From contig JAJYIT010000008.1 of the NCBI GenBank assembly GCA_021789975.1, forward strand, positions 1 to 64,000: DNA of 64,000 bases, read 5' to 3'. Shown in pieces: positions 8,642 to 16,522 of the stretch; positions within the stretch are counted from its first letter, which is position 1; each line of letters begins with the position of its first letter. A program made the position numbers and the translations under genes. This stretch comes from Bacteroidota bacterium. GTDB lineage: Bacteria > Bacteroidota > Ignavibacteria > Kryptoniales > JAKASW01. Below the pieces are notes generated by a model. That model was not told where the DNA came from, searched no databases, and was given only the letters and a program-made list of their open reading frames with translations.

Positions 8642-9568
8642 TTACTCCGCAGTTCCCCGGTTAGCGTTGACAAAAATGTCTTCCAAAGTCGGGGCAGCCT
8701 TTCTAATTTTAAACTCCCCGATGCTGTTTCTCTTCAATAAGTCGTCGATGGCAGATGACGGGTTGTCAGTGTGTGCCAGTACATGGACCTTGCCGCCGAA
8801 AATCGCAGCTTCAATTATCCACGGTTGCATTTCCATAAGCGTGAAGACTTTCATCGGATCGAAAGTCTCTATTTCAAACAGAGGAAGATCAGAGTACTTA
8901 TTTCTGATTTCTTCTGGGCGGCCGCTGACTATAATTTTCCCGAGGTGCATCATGATCACACTTTCGCAAAACTCCGCCTCCTCCAGGTGATGGGTGGTCA
9001 CTATGATCGTTGCCCCGTCTTGCGATAGCCGGTTGATGAGCTGCCAGAACTTGTCGCGAACTACCGGGTCGACACCGCTCGTCGGCTCATCGAGGAAAAT
9101 AACCTTCGGCCGATGTAGCACCGCACAGCCGAGCGCCAGCCGCTGACGCCATCCGAGAGGAAGGTCGATGGTAAGGAGGTTCTCCTTGCCGCTTAGATCC
9201 GCAGCTTCAATTACCCAATCATACCGGCTCTTCATTTCATCGTTTCCCAGCCCGTATACTCCGCCGTAGAACTCAATGTTCTCTTTTACGGTGAGATCGG
9301 GGTATAGCGAAAATCGCTGAGACATATAGCCGATACTTTCCCTCACTCGCTCCGGGTGACGAGCCACATCAAACCCCGCGACCACTGCCTCGCCAGAGGA
9401 GGGGGGTGTTAACCCGCAGAGCATCTTTATTGTAGTTGTTTTGCCTGCACCGTTCGCTCCAATGAAGCCGACAATCTTCCCTTCCTCGATGTCAAATGAA
9501 ATCGAGTCAACGGCGGTGAAGCTACCGAACTTTTTCGTGAGATTCGCAACTTTGATCGCTAGTGACAT
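8642..9568 (-). CDS. ABC transporter ATPase, matching the C-terminal half of YbhF
   Basis: 308 residues: one nucleotide-binding domain of about 230 residues plus a C-terminal extension. Walker A is GANGAGKTT, the Q-loop is YMSQRF, Walker B VIFLDEP with the following TSGVDP, and the H-loop TTHH. The signature is LPLGWRQRLALG in place of LSGGQ. This variant is characteristic of the second ATPase of YbhF-type exporters, so it is not a defect. In E. coli the two ATPases are fused; here this one is separated from the other by tolC. Confidence 0.92.
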   Translation of the reverse strand: MSLAIKVANLTKKFGSFTAVDSISFDIEEGKIVGFIGANGAGKTTTIKMLCGLTPPSSGEAVVAGFDVARHPERVRESIGYMSQRFSLYPDLTVKENIEFYGGVYGLGNDEMKSRYDWVIEAADLSGKENLLTIDLPLGWRQRLALGCAVLHRPKVIFLDEPTSGVDPVVRDKFWQLINRLSQDGATIIVTTHHLEEAEFCESVIMMHLGKIIVSGRPEEIRNKYSDLPLFEIETFDPMKVFTLMEMQPWIIEAAIFGGKVHVLAHTDNPSSAIDDLLKRNSIGEFKIRKAAPTLEDIFVNANRGTAE

Positions 9569-9699
9569 TGTCTCTATTTAGAATTTTGCATTGTAACTCC
9601 CGACATTTCGGAAAGTGACCTGTCCTTAAGTCGGGCGGGCTTCGGACTTGGACGCCGTTCTCTTCAATTCACTAAAACGGAAATCCGAGTTCTGCAGTT

Positions 9700-11058
9700 C
9701 TAAAGCTGTCCAGTGGACTGTTCCAGATTAATGCGCGCTATCTCGAGCCCTGTCAGCGCTTGTGTATAATTCAACTTTGCCTGAAGGAGTGCCATTTCCG
9801 CATCCATAAGATCAGTGTTGGTCACCAATCCGACTTTGAACTTCTGGTCTGAAATCCTGTAGCTCTCTTCTGCGTCTTTCACAGTCTCTCCAGCCACTTT
9901 GATCTTGTCTACTGCCTGTTTGAAATTGAGATAGCTTTGAGTGACCTGCAGATAGACTCCATCCGCCATTTGCTTCACCGCGAGTCGCGATTGCTGGTAT
10001 TGAGCATTAGCCTGGTCCACCTTATCCTGGGTCTGCCCCCAATTCCAGATCGGCAGACTTAGAAGGACACCCGCATCCCATGTTCCCTTGAACACATCCT
10101 GGGGCGGTTGAAATCTTTGATTAGGACGTTGGTAATAATAGTCGCCAAACAAAGAGATCTGCGGCAGATAGGCGCCCCATGCGACTTTGACCGCAGCATC
10201 GGCTGCCTCAGATTTGAGATCCAACGACTGCAACTCGGGACGATTCTCGATTGCCGTGTGGAGAAGCCGGGAGATATGCGGCAAGGTGGTATCGCCTGTC
10301 TGAGGTGTGGATTTGATAACGTAGTCGGTGTTCAACGGCACGCCGAGTACGTTGTTCAAAGAGACGGCGGCGAGCCTGACATTGTTTTCTGCATCGAGCA
10401 ACGACAGTTGGCTGTTCGACAGCTGCACTTTCGCACTCAAGACATCGCTCTGCGTCAGCATACCCTGGTTCATCAAGTCAACCGCCTGCTTGTAATGGGA
10501 CTTAGTTCTGTCGAGATTCTCCTGCATGACATTCTGTGCCTGGATTGCGGCATAGAGTGTCCAATAAGCCGAGGCAATCTGGACTTTCAAATTTGATTTA
10601 TCAGCTCTCGTGTCAAAAGAGGTTGCTTCCGCAGTTCGCTTTGCGGCTTTTGCCGAATTCAGGAGCTGGAATCCGGTGAAGATTGGCTGCTGAAGCTGAA
10701 GCTGAAGATTGTAATAGTTGAAGTAAAACTGCGAAATTGGATAAGTGATCGGTCGAGGTGGAAAACCGGGTCCGAACAAATTCGCCGGCAGGCTGAGGTC
10801 AAACCCTGGTATGGATGACAGTCTCGTGTAGCCTCCTTTGAGCTCCAGACTCGCAAACCGACTCGCGTTGACCTCATTGTACTTTTCGCGAGCAGTGGTA
10901 ACGTTCAACTCGGAGATCTTCAAGGACTTGGAGTTGTCTAACCCCAACTGCATTGCCTGATCGAGGGTTAGTGGTGTCTGCGCCGACGCCACACCTGCAA
11001 GCGTGGCGAACAACAAAACAAGAAATCTTCTCTGCAATTTATGTTTCCTCCTTGTCAT
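9700..11058 (-). CDS. TolC-family outer-membrane efflux protein
   Basis: 452 residues. The N-terminus has a signal peptide (RRFLVLLFATLAGVASA-Q) followed directly by LTLDQAMQLGLDNS, the usual opening of TolC-family proteins. Two repeated units of long amphipathic helices alternate with short strands (YNLQLQLQQPIFTGF and AGVLLSLPIWNWGQ mark the two barrel stretches). This is the trimeric duct that completes a tripartite pump with the HlyD-type adaptor. Its start overlaps the stop of the upstream ATPase gene by 4 bp. Confidence 0.93.
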   Translation of the reverse strand: MTRRKHKLQRRFLVLLFATLAGVASAQTPLTLDQAMQLGLDNSKSLKISELNVTTAREKYNEVNASRFASLELKGGYTRLSSIPGFDLSLPANLFGPGFPPRPITYPISQFYFNYYNLQLQLQQPIFTGFQLLNSAKAAKRTAEATSFDTRADKSNLKVQIASAYWTLYAAIQAQNVMQENLDRTKSHYKQAVDLMNQGMLTQSDVLSAKVQLSNSQLSLLDAENNVRLAAVSLNNVLGVPLNTDYVIKSTPQTGDTTLPHISRLLHTAIENRPELQSLDLKSEAADAAVKVAWGAYLPQISLFGDYYYQRPNQRFQPPQDVFKGTWDAGVLLSLPIWNWGQTQDKVDQANAQYQQSRLAVKQMADGVYLQVTQSYLNFKQAVDKIKVAGETVKDAEESYRISDQKFKVGLVTNTDLMDAEMALLQAKLNYTQALTGLEIARINLEQSTGQL

Positions 11059-11963
11059 GACTTTATCAGACTTGCGAACACATTGTCAAGTGAAGCTCCG
11101 ATCTCGCTCATCATCGCTTTCTGATCGACGCGGTTCCGAACTGCTTCGATAACCGAGCCGGCAGAATCGAGTGAGAGATCGTCAGTAACGAAATCTATCC
11201 GGTCACCGAGAATCGTGACATTCTCCACGAAGCTGAATGTCGATACGATATCGAAAGCTGCTCTGATATTCTTTGTAGTGATTTCGTAAACATGAACTTT
11301 CGCATTTGCAGTGATGGCCGAGACAGGATCAAACCCCAACAACTTTCCCTGGTTGAAAAGTGCCACCCGGTTACATCTCTCTGCCTCCGACAGATAGGGA
11401 GTCGCGACAAGAATTGTCATGGACTCCTTCAGGAAGGTCGCCAGTATCATCCATAACTCGCGTCTTGAAACCGGGTCGACACCAGTTGTGGGTTCATCGA
11501 GAACCAGAATCCGCGGCTGGTGAATTACGGAACAGCAAACGCCGAGTTTCTGTCGCATTCCACCGGAGAGTTGATCGGCCAGACGATCTTTGAACCTCTT
11601 CAATCTGGCAAATTGAAGCAGATCTTCCCCTCTCGTCTCCCAATTTCTTACTTTCCTTATCTTTGCGAAAAATTCTATATTCTCCCACACTGTCAGATCA
11701 CCGTATGCCTGACTGACCTGTGAGAGATAGCCGATTTCCTCCTTGAGCTCCAGACGGTTTTTCCTGAATGTCTTGCCATCGACTGTTAAGGTGCCCCCGG
11801 TCGGCTCAAGGGCGCCCGCTAACATCCTCAGAAATGTTGTCTTACCGGCACCGTCTGGACCAATGATTCCGATCAGCTCACCCTTCTCTATCGACATCGT
11901 AATTCCGTCCACCGCGGTGAGCTCGCCGTACTTCTTTGTCAAACCTTCAGTTTCTATGATCAT
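11055..11963 (-). CDS. ABC transporter ATPase, matching the N-terminal half of YbhF
   Basis: About 302 residues from the ATG at 11963, one base after the stop of the adaptor gene; an ATG at 11987 would add eight residues and overlap it. Neither start has a good ribosome-binding site. Motifs are canonical: Walker A GPDGAGKTT, Q-loop YLSQVSQAY, signature LSGGMRQKLG, Walker B ILVLDEP, then TTGVDP. It should pair with the variant ATPase at 8642-9568 and drive the two ABC-2 permeases. Confidence 0.92.
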   Translation of the reverse strand: MIIETEGLTKKYGELTAVDGITMSIEKGELIGIIGPDGAGKTTFLRMLAGALEPTGGTLTVDGKTFRKNRLELKEEIGYLSQVSQAYGDLTVWENIEFFAKIRKVRNWETRGEDLLQFARLKRFKDRLADQLSGGMRQKLGVCCSVIHQPRILVLDEPTTGVDPVSRRELWMILATFLKESMTILVATPYLSEAERCNRVALFNQGKLLGFDPVSAITANAKVHVYEITTKNIRAAFDIVSTFSFVENVTILGDRIDFVTDDLSLDSAGSVIEAVRNRVDQKAMMSEIGASLDNVFASLIKS

Positions 11964-11964
11964 T

Positions 11965-13008
11965 CTAGCGCGTAAGTATTGTGGCATCAGCCGGCAATCC
12001 GGCTTTCAAATATCCTTCGCGATTCGAAATCTCGATCTTAACAGCAAAAACAAGCTTGACCCGATCTTCTTTGGTCTCGACATTCTTCGGAGTGAACTCA
12101 GCTGTCGGTGAGATGTAGACTACCCTGCCTGAAAACGAATGGTTCGGCATTCCATCCAGGACTACATCCGCACTGTCTCCCAGCCTTATTCTGGCAAGAT
12201 CGACTTCCGTAACGTACACCGTTATTTTCATTCTCTTGAGGTTGGAGATTGTATAAACGGGAGTTCCTATGTTAGCGAAGTCGCCGACTTCCTGAAGTTT
12301 GTCAAGTATAGTTCCGCTGAATGGACAAATGACATAGGAATGCTCGAAGTTTATCGTGGCATTATCGAAGGCTGCCTGTGCTTGTTCAACCTGGGCGGCC
12401 GCGCTCCGTATTTCTTCCGGCCTTGCGTAGTGCCTCAGCTTTTCGAGCGTTTGCTGAGCGGAAGCCAGTTGCGCAGATGCTACAGTAAACTGCGCCTGAG
12501 CTGCATCCATTTGTGACTGCGAAACGCTGTGTTCGCCGAACAGATTCTTTGTCCTGTCGTAGGCCAGTTTTGCAAGCTCGAAATTTGCCTGTGCTTGTTT
12601 GACGCCCTCCTCACCGACCTTGAGGTCTTCGCTTCGAGCCCCCTTCACCAGAAGATCATACTGCTGCTTCGCCATCACGAATGCAGCATGGGCCTGGTTG
12701 ACCTGTTGTGCAAGAGAGCGATGATCGATCTCAGCCAAAGTGTCGCCCTTCAGTGTATTTGATCCCTCTTCGAAATTCATGGATATGATTCGCCCGGGTA
12801 CCTGTGCCGCTATTGAGCTTTCCGTGGCTTCAATCGTTCCGATTGCAGTCACCTCATTTTTGTTAGAGGAAGAAGAGCAGCCGGACAGGATCAAAAGAGA
12901 AGCAAGAAGCAGGAATAATGGGATAGCGGAGTAGTGGAATAATGGAATATTGGATTGATGGACCAGCCGCCGATAGCTGATGGCTGATAGCTGATAGCTT
13001 TTGTTCAT
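11965..13008 (-). CDS. HlyD-family periplasmic adaptor lipoprotein, YbhG-like
   Basis: 347 residues: a lipobox (LLILSGC, Cys about 44), lipoyl half (VPGRIISMNFEEGSNTLKGDTLAEID), a long coiled-coil hairpin (about 95-215, rich in Ala, Gln and Glu), the second lipoyl half (VICPFSGTILDKLQEVGDFA) and a beta-barrel end. It links the inner-membrane exporter to TolC. Its ATG overlaps the tetR stop (ATGA). The signal region is unusually long because the first 34 or so codons are made of dispersed repeat sequence (see 12905-13000), giving residues such as YQLSAISYRRLV before the hydrophobic core. Confidence 0.9.
   Translation of the reverse strand: MNKSYQLSAISYRRLVHQSNIPLFHYSAIPLFLLLASLLILSGCSSSSNKNEVTAIGTIEATESSIAAQVPGRIISMNFEEGSNTLKGDTLAEIDHRSLAQQVNQAHAAFVMAKQQYDLLVKGARSEDLKVGEEGVKQAQANFELAKLAYDRTKNLFGEHSVSQSQMDAAQAQFTVASAQLASAQQTLEKLRHYARPEEIRSAAAQVEQAQAAFDNATINFEHSYVICPFSGTILDKLQEVGDFANIGTPVYTISNLKRMKITVYVTEVDLARIRLGDSADVVLDGMPNHSFSGRVVYISPTAEFTPKNVETKEDRVKLVFAVKIEISNREGYLKAGLPADATILTR
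12905..13000. repeat. Dispersed repeat sequence forming the 5' end of the adaptor gene
   Basis: Two repeat types lie side by side. 12934-12948 is an exact 15-base copy of 2301-2315. 12972-13000 is a run of the unit GCTGATAG or GCTGATGG in tandem, whose 12-base core at 12982-12993 recurs at 35284-35295 inside wecB, and a 13-base piece recurs in inverted form between recX and recA. The reading frame of the adaptor stays open through both. Confidence 0.75.
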
Positions 13009-13589
13009 TTTCTTACCAACACTCCTTCAAGGAAGATCTTTAAAAGTTGTTTTGGGAGCACTTCTTCTGTTACCGGGTGTTTCTGGAGAAAGTCTGAGTT
13101 GAACAATTCTTTCGCGGCACCAAGATAAGCGGCAGTAAACAAATCTATGTTGAGGTCTTTTCTAACCGAACCTTCCTTCTGACCTTCTTTCAATATTGCC
13201 GGAGCAACCTTTGTAATAAAGTATGTAAGGACTCCCTGGATTTTGTGAGAGACAGACGGTACTGTGTGGGCAACATCCGATATGAGCCTTTGCCAATCCG
13301 GATCTACAAACCTCGGGAAGATTTCTCCGAGCCTTTTCATTCTTTCGTCCACCGATCCGGTTTCAGAAAGCAGAGCCTTCAAGGCAGCCAGGCCCCTCTT
13401 CAGCCTTTGTTCAACGATCTCCTCAAGGATCGCTTCCTTACTATTGAAATGCTTGTATACCGTCTTCTTGCTTATGCCGAGTTCAGCCGCGATTTCGTCC
13501 ATCGTCACCCGTTTGAAACCGAACTGACTGAATTTCTCGTGGGCAACGTCTGCAATGGCCTGTTTTATATCTGTTTCGTCTGCCACCAT
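13005..13589 (-). CDS. TetR-family repressor, CecR-like
   Basis: 194 residues from the ATG at 13589. The HTH lies at about 29-48 (TMDEIAAELGISKKTVYKHF), with the family's YKHFNSKEAILEEIV following; the C-terminal helical domain senses a ligand of unknown type. A TTG 36 bp further upstream is open, but it lies inside the -35 element, so I prefer the ATG. It is the first gene of the efflux operon, overlaps the adaptor gene by 4 bp and is expected to repress its own operon. The E. coli counterpart of this arrangement is cecR-ybhGFSR. Confidence 0.9.
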   Translation of the reverse strand: MVADETDIKQAIADVAHEKFSQFGFKRVTMDEIAAELGISKKTVYKHFNSKEAILEEIVEQRLKRGLAALKALLSETGSVDERMKRLGEIFPRFVDPDWQRLISDVAHTVPSVSHKIQGVLTYFITKVAPAILKEGQKEGSVRKDLNIDLFTAAYLGAAKELFNSDFLQKHPVTEEVLPKQLLKIFLEGVLVRK

Positions 13590-13625
13590 GGAAACCAATT
13601 TAGTGTAATGAGTTTCCAATGTCAA
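13589..13625 (-). promoter_or_regulatory. tetR promoter with an inverted repeat, candidate operator
   Basis: Minus strand: -35 TTGACA (13620-13625), 17-bp spacer, -10 TAAATT (13597-13602), then 7 bases to the ATG at 13589, which predicts a leaderless transcript. Perfect arms TGGAAAC (13612-13618) and GTTTCCA (13589-13595) flank the -10 with 16 bp between them, a position where a bound TetR dimer would block RNA polymerase. Confidence 0.6.
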
Positions 13626-13760
13626 GGCAATCTGCTGGCGTCCTGTGAAATGTCTGGTAAGTGTGACGAACCCTCACTGCAACTGCTTCGCAGCCGCAAC
13701 TTATCAAGCTCTGTCATTATTTTGGTCCGTACAAACCTTCGAAGTAGTCAGGAGCGGCGA

Positions 13761-15728
13761 CTATCCGAACATCTGCAAGAAACTCTTCGCTATTATTTCA
13801 AGATCAAGCCAGAACGACTGGTTCTTTGCATAATAGACATAGAGCTTTTCCACTTCCTCATCCGAAAGAGACTGACCTCGATTCATCTGGACCACACCGG
13901 TTATGCCGATCTTTCCGAAGACCGCTTCGCTACCGTATACGTAGTACTCAGAACGGCCCACCACCGTCAACCGCCCAGACAAAACTGCAGGCAGTTTTCT
14001 AAACACTCTTCGCACGGCGCTATCCTTTCTCAACAATGCAATTGGCGAGAGGAAAACCAGCCCGGCAAGTGCAAATGAGATATCGAATAACCTCTTGGAA
14101 ATCTTGTTCCTGGTCTTGCTGATGTTGTAGTCGATATCGACGAGCGGGACGTCGGCCAACCCATCAACGTACGTCTTCCCTATTATCACGTCCATCGTAT
14201 CGGGAACCAGCTTGAAACTGACCGCACGGTCCCTGACGCTGGCGACGGCTTGAAGAACCTGGCCATAAGAGATTCGACCTGATGCAAAGACCACATCCTC
14301 TATTTTCTTTTCGCGAACAAGCTTGGGCAGCTCCGCCAGGGTACCCACAACCTTAATCCCGAGCAGGCGGGGTTCAACAGGACGATCTTCGGCGACAACA
14401 CCAACGATATCGTAGCCCATCGAAACTCTTCCACGGATCTTCTTTATGAGCTCCACAGTCCGTTGATCCATCCCGACCACTAACGTCTTCCGTCCGAAAA
14501 ACGGATGCCGCTTTATCCCCGCAGATGTTTTCAATTGATAAAAGAGCCGATAGCCCGGCAGCGCCACCAACATGAACGCACTGGCGACTAAGACCATGAG
14601 TCTTGAGAAGGCAAACTCGTTGAAGAAATATGTCAGTGACGAAAACAGCAGAAATGTCAAGAATCCGGTTAGCGCTGTAAGCCGGATCGAGTTCCTGTTC
14701 TCGCTGTATATGCCCAACCACGAACCAAACAGGACAAAAAAGATCCCGGGCGCGATATAGAAATATGGCTTTCCGTACGACGGTATCGCGTACAATTTGT
14801 GCGATTTGACAAATTCGCCGAGAAACATTCCGAGCAGGACTATGAGAAAATCAGCCATAGCAGGCCAGCTCTTTTCCAGCCAGAGGACCAAACGACGAAC
14901 CTGCCTGTTGACCAGGATTGCGACCCTCAAGAGTCTTGACAGGACCGTGTTAATCCCATATCTCTTTTCAACGAAGACACTCATCGCATGGTAGAACTCA
15001 TAGGTCTGATTTATGTTGCTTCGTCTTGTACTCTCGCCCTTGAAATGAATGGCCGTGGTGACTGGAGTGTAGTAAACTTTGTAGCCCGCCTTCTTGATCT
15101 TGTAACAAAGGTCAATATCCTCCCCATACATGAAGTAGTCTTCGTCAAAGCCTCCGACTTCCTGATACACATTTCGTGGGATAAACATAAAGCTGCCGCC
15201 AATAGCATCGACTTCATGCTCTTCATCAGGGTTGAGGTAAGTCAGGTTGTACCTTCCGAAGAGCCGGGTCTTCGGAAATACCGCGCTGAGCCCGGAAATT
15301 TTCGTAAATGCTACCCATGGAGTAGGAAAACCGCGACGACAGGTTTTCTGGAGAGTTCCGTCGGCATTCAGAACTTTACAGCTCGCAGCGCCTGAATCCG
15401 GACGAGAGGCAGAAAAAGAAACCATCTCCTTTATTGTGTTCTCACCGACCACGGAGTCCGGATTTATGAGAAGAAGGTATTCGCCGGCAGCCGCCTTTGC
15501 TCCCTGGTTGTTCGCCTTTCCGAATCCGACATTGTGTAAGTTCTCGATGAGTCTGACTTCGGGGAAATTCTTTTTTAGATATTCCACCGAGTCATCATCC
15601 GACGAATTGTCAATGATTATGATTTCCGAGTCGATCCCGTCGAGAGCACGATTTAGTGAGTTGATGAGATTGCCGAGAAAACCCCGGACGTTGTAGCTGA
15701 CGGTTACGACAGATACCTGCTTGCTCAA
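13761..15728 (-). CDS. GT2 glycosyltransferase fused to a degenerate polyprenyl glycosylphosphotransferase
   Basis: 655 residues in three parts. Residues 1-260 are a GT2 domain of the rhamnosyltransferase type (VTVSYNVRGFL, INPDS with D91, YGEDIDLC). About 275-390 holds four or so membrane helices. About 400-530 is a CoA_binding_3-like Rossmann domain (KTLVVGMDQRTVELI). The end (about 545-655) matches a WbaP/PglC-type sugar-phosphate transferase at both its margins (SKRLFDIS, GITGVVQMN, FWLDLEIIAKSF). However, the roughly 60 residues carrying KFRSM and the catalytic LDE pair are gone, and GPRPE has become GRSEY. The GT2 half is probably active; the other half probably is not. The start overlaps the upstream gene by 4 bp. 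Confidence 0.85.
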   Translation of the reverse strand: MSKQVSVVTVSYNVRGFLGNLINSLNRALDGIDSEIIIIDNSSDDDSVEYLKKNFPEVRLIENLHNVGFGKANNQGAKAAAGEYLLLINPDSVVGENTIKEMVSFSASRPDSGAASCKVLNADGTLQKTCRRGFPTPWVAFTKISGLSAVFPKTRLFGRYNLTYLNPDEEHEVDAIGGSFMFIPRNVYQEVGGFDEDYFMYGEDIDLCYKIKKAGYKVYYTPVTTAIHFKGESTRRSNINQTYEFYHAMSVFVEKRYGINTVLSRLLRVAILVNRQVRRLVLWLEKSWPAMADFLIVLLGMFLGEFVKSHKLYAIPSYGKPYFYIAPGIFFVLFGSWLGIYSENRNSIRLTALTGFLTFLLFSSLTYFFNEFAFSRLMVLVASAFMLVALPGYRLFYQLKTSAGIKRHPFFGRKTLVVGMDQRTVELIKKIRGRVSMGYDIVGVVAEDRPVEPRLLGIKVVGTLAELPKLVREKKIEDVVFASGRISYGQVLQAVASVRDRAVSFKLVPDTMDVIIGKTYVDGLADVPLVDIDYNISKTRNKISKRLFDISFALAGLVFLSPIALLRKDSAVRRVFRKLPAVLSGRLTVVGRSEYYVYGSEAVFGKIGITGVVQMNRGQSLSDEEVEKLYVYYAKNQSFWLDLEIIAKSFLQMFG

Positions 15729-16522
15729 CGTTTTCTCAGCCGCAGCGCTCTAAGCAACCTATCAATGCCAACGATAACTACAATTTCCATCCCTTCGAAG
15801 ACGATCTTCTTCGACATCTTGCTTGCGCCGATTCGTCGTTCGGTAAACACAATCGGGACTTCCACAATCTTTAGTCCTCTTCGGTATGCGCGGACGTTCA
15901 TTTCAACTTGAAACGCATAACCGTTCGACCTGATTGAATTCAGGTCGATCGATTTCAGAGCTGCCACTTTGAACGCCTTGAAGCCACTCGTCATGTCGTT
16001 CACGGGGACCCCCGTAACTATGCGGGCAAATATGTTGCTGCCATAACTGAGCAGGAGTCTCTTTATGGGCCAGTTGAGGACCGAGACTCCGTGGGCGTAG
16101 CGCGAGCCTACAGCCACGTCCGCATGATTGAGGAGCGCCTGCTGAAACCGCGGTATTTCATTGGGCTCGTGAGAAAGGTCGGCATCCATCTCCATCACGT
16201 ATCCGTAGCCGTTCTCAATTGCATACCGGAATCCTGCCAGGTATGCAGTCCCGAGTCCGCCCTTGCTCTGTCGGGTCATCAGGTCAACCCGACTTTCGGT
16301 CGCGGAGATTCGCTCGACGGCCTTCGCGGTACCGTCTGGAGAGTTGTCGTCTACGACCAGGATGTCCACGTCTGGAGACGCATCCAATACCTTCCTGACT
16401 ACGATCGGGATGTTCTCTGCCTCGTTGTAAGTAGGGATTACAACGAGAATTCGACCTTCAGTTCCGTTAGTGATACTACTTTTTCCTGCTGAATTCTCTG
16501 ATTGTACCTGCAATGAAATCAA
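15725..16522 (-). CDS. Polyprenyl-phosphate mannose synthase (DPM1-like GT2)
   Basis: 265 residues, a single GT2 domain without C-terminal membrane helices. Motifs: VVIPTYNEAENI, VVDDNSPDGT, GLGTAYLAGFRYA, MEMDADLSHEP (metal-binding DAD) and VPVNDMTSGFKAFK. These fit dolichol/polyprenyl-phosphate mannose synthase, which makes the lipid-linked mannose used by membrane glycosyltransferases of the GT39/GT-C type. The start is a TTG inside the aminotransferase gene, overlapping it by 47 bp; no later ATG, GTG or TTG precedes the domain. A glucosyl donor cannot be ruled out. Confidence 0.85.
   Translation of the reverse strand: MISLQVQSENSAGKSSITNGTEGRILVVIPTYNEAENIPIVVRKVLDASPDVDILVVDDNSPDGTAKAVERISATESRVDLMTRQSKGGLGTAYLAGFRYAIENGYGYVMEMDADLSHEPNEIPRFQQALLNHADVAVGSRYAHGVSVLNWPIKRLLLSYGSNIFARIVTGVPVNDMTSGFKAFKVAALKSIDLNSIRSNGYAFQVEMNVRAYRRGLKIVEVPIVFTERRIGASKMSKKIVFEGMEIVVIVGIDRLLRALRLRKR

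Noticed and set aside
8642-9568. ATPase with a destroyed ABC signature motif
   Set aside because: LPLGW is the normal form in the second ATPase of YbhF-type exporters, so it is not a defect.
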